Below are positions 62,386-64,000 of a stretch of 64,000 bases of DNA, piece by piece (the stretch's first letter is position 1; each line of letters begins with the position of its first letter). The notes under the pieces were generated by a model that worked only from the letters and a program-made list of their open reading frames with translations, did not search any database and was not told the origin of the DNA. The translations under genes and the position numbers were made by a program. The DNA is from Harmothoe impar. Taxonomy: Eukaryota > Annelida > Polychaeta > Phyllodocida > Polynoidae. The DNA lies in NCBI GenBank assembly GCA_947462335.1, contig OX381715.1, positions 41,206,650 through 41,270,649 of the forward strand, given 5' to 3'.

Positions 62386-64000
62386 CTTAAGAAGAACCTA
62401 CCACACGGAACACTCTCTGGTCGATGCTGGTCTCCTGTCTGTTACATTTTGTTGTGCTTCAAAAGTTATTGCTTTCTAAAAGATTCGGACCAAAATAAAG
62501 GTGTTTCTTTGGCAACATATCCAACATCACAAAGACCATTATTTAGGCATTTGAGGTCGGCAGGAGAAAGTGGGAATCCCATTTATCTGAACCAAAATCC
62601 TGAAATGCACCTTATTCTATATGATCAGGGAAATGTGCTATCATTTCCCATCCCAAAATAAAGGGTAATTCTCTCGCTGCAAATGACCTCCACCCGATTA
62701 GGCTCTCATGGCTCCCAAGGAAATTGCCGTTTTCATGTAATATCTGTAAATGTGCTGGGGACCTGCCAGAGAGCTGCTCACTGATTCCTGGTATCAATTT
62801 TCTTCTCTTTTCTTTAAAGGAATCCAAAAGCCTAACAAACTTTCTCATTTTGGTCATTCACAGAATTGTGATCCGCTGAGTGCCGTATCATCATTCGCCC
62901 ACTGGGGCAATTTCCGGTCACTTTTTCCAAGCAGATTCTTAGTTGAAAACATAGCGCAGAGATGTCTAGATCTCTGCTGGGTGAGTATGCCAGTGAACAC
63001 TTTAACCCCAAGTATCTCCTACATTACTTATATTTACAGGTTCACTGACAAATATTGTATAAAACAGAGATGTATTCATCATTATATTCACGGCAAACAT
63101 GATTATGTCGACATCCATTCATAGAGCACTTCAAAGCAAACATCTCAAAGAGCAATTTGGCACGAGATTGCGGGACTTGTTGCGTGAAGTGCGGATCACA
63201 ATTGGGCAAATAAAGTCATGACAATTTTTATATAACAACCAAAGTGATCATAAATCACAATAAGGCTACACTCTAAGAACAGTGTGTTACGTTTAAACAC
63301 TTATTAACACGCTTTTTTGCAGCCACCTTTAACACACATTTTGATGTAACACACTACACACTCTTTGCCAAATGTGTGTTGATTTCAAAGCTGCACCGCT
63401 CAGAGCCATGAAAAGGGTTGTTTTTGTGCCTTGCTATACATTTTGGCATGGTTCTCAGGAACTACAATGAATTCAGACTAAATAAAGCCATTTTCTTAAC
63501 GCCAAGACCCTGTCCTCTAATTCCATATCAGGATTTGATAAATAACACATTAATCACAGCAGGGTGATTGTATTAATGAAGAGAACCAATCTGCAAGTGT
63601 AAACTGTGCTGGTAGGCCTTTTTGTGACAGTCTCAGGGTGGAACACATGTTAGCTATTCCTATTTCGCTTCTAGATGATAATATAATATGTAATTCTGAT
63701 GGCATGGGGGAGTAGAAAACATATTTCCCTACATCTGGGGATTTGCTACTACTTTATATTGTTATTTTAAGTTTACTTGCTGATAGAACAAAGGCTCAAA
63801 TCAACATGAAAAAACTAAATAATCAACAAGTAGCATAGCGAATCTTGACACCCTAATTATTGACTTTAATAAAGTTATTATAATTATGCTAGATTGTATT
63901 TTCAGTAGTTATCAACAAAAATTAGGATATGTAGGCATATACCTAGACATAAACAGTACTATTTGACTGAATTCCTACCTGCTGCAGTGTTGATCACTGA
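62386..64000. other. no recognised gene
   Basis: Short frames only. 63265-63375 has repeated GTGTGTTA/AACACAC motifs (CACTCTAAGAACAGTGTGTT...), possibly part of a short inverted-repeat element without clear borders. Confidence 0.5.

Noticed and set aside
63265..63375. Possible MITE with GTGTGTTA motifs
   Set aside because: I could not define matching ends or a target duplication.
1..64000. Bacterial or viral origin of the window
   Set aside because: LINEs, a PLE, LTR elements, satellites, MITEs and pol III-like boxes are eukaryotic. No operons, Shine-Dalgarno spacing or viral structural genes were seen.

Overview
This is eukaryotic, almost certainly metazoan, nuclear DNA made up nearly entirely of transposable elements and tandem repeats. 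I find no operons, no ribosome-binding sites and no convincing intact host gene. The mix points to a marine invertebrate: split-direct-repeat tyrosine-recombinase (YR) retrotransposons of the Ngaro/DIRS group, a Penelope-like element (PLE) with a GIY-YIG nuclease, CR1/L2-like LINEs with an apurinic-type endonuclease, many short inverted-repeat elements and a RecQ-like helicase relic. I cannot fix the phylum; echinoderm, hemichordate, cephalochordate, mollusc or cnidarian would all fit.

Layout. 0-1.6 kb: 3' end of a YR retrotransposon (RNase H fused to YR, then B1-A2-B2 repeats). 2.2-6.1 kb: arrays of a GGCCGTCAT-type repeat and a decayed minus-strand LINE, itself split by an 834-bp insertion with a 16-bp target duplication. 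6.1-11.9 kb: a complete Ngaro-like element on the minus strand with gag, RT-RNase H and YR genes. 12.5-17.3 kb: two inverted-repeat elements, a YR relic and dispersed repeats. 17.5-21.3 kb: a decayed plus-strand LINE. 21.5-22.3 kb: an inverted-repeat element with target duplication. 23.1-26.1 kb: the 5' half of a minus-strand LINE whose ORF1 ends in a NADAR (YbiA-like) domain. 27.4-30.9 kb: a DIRS-type YR reading in frame into a 2.5-kb, 27-bp minisatellite. 30.9-37.2 kb: a structurally intact, apparently very young PLE with two ORFs; ORF1 has a PCNA-binding (PIP-box) motif and an RGG tail. 38-49.6 kb: repeats, including a 146-bp satellite disrupted by a 1.29-kb inverted-repeat element. 50.3-51.4 kb: LINE RT relic. 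52.1-58.3 kb: an LTR element lacking recognisable pol but encoding charged proteins and a C2H2-like zinc-finger pair. 61.4-62.4 kb: a RecQ-like helicase pseudogene. The rest is non-coding or unrecognised.

Most promising for new biology: the retrotransposon ORF1-NADAR fusion (an ADP-ribose/N-glycosidase fold in a LINE), the PIP-box/RGG ORF1 of the PLE, and the minisatellite fused in frame to a recombinase. Start positions quoted as GTG are conventions for open reading frames; in this eukaryote the first ATG is the likelier start.
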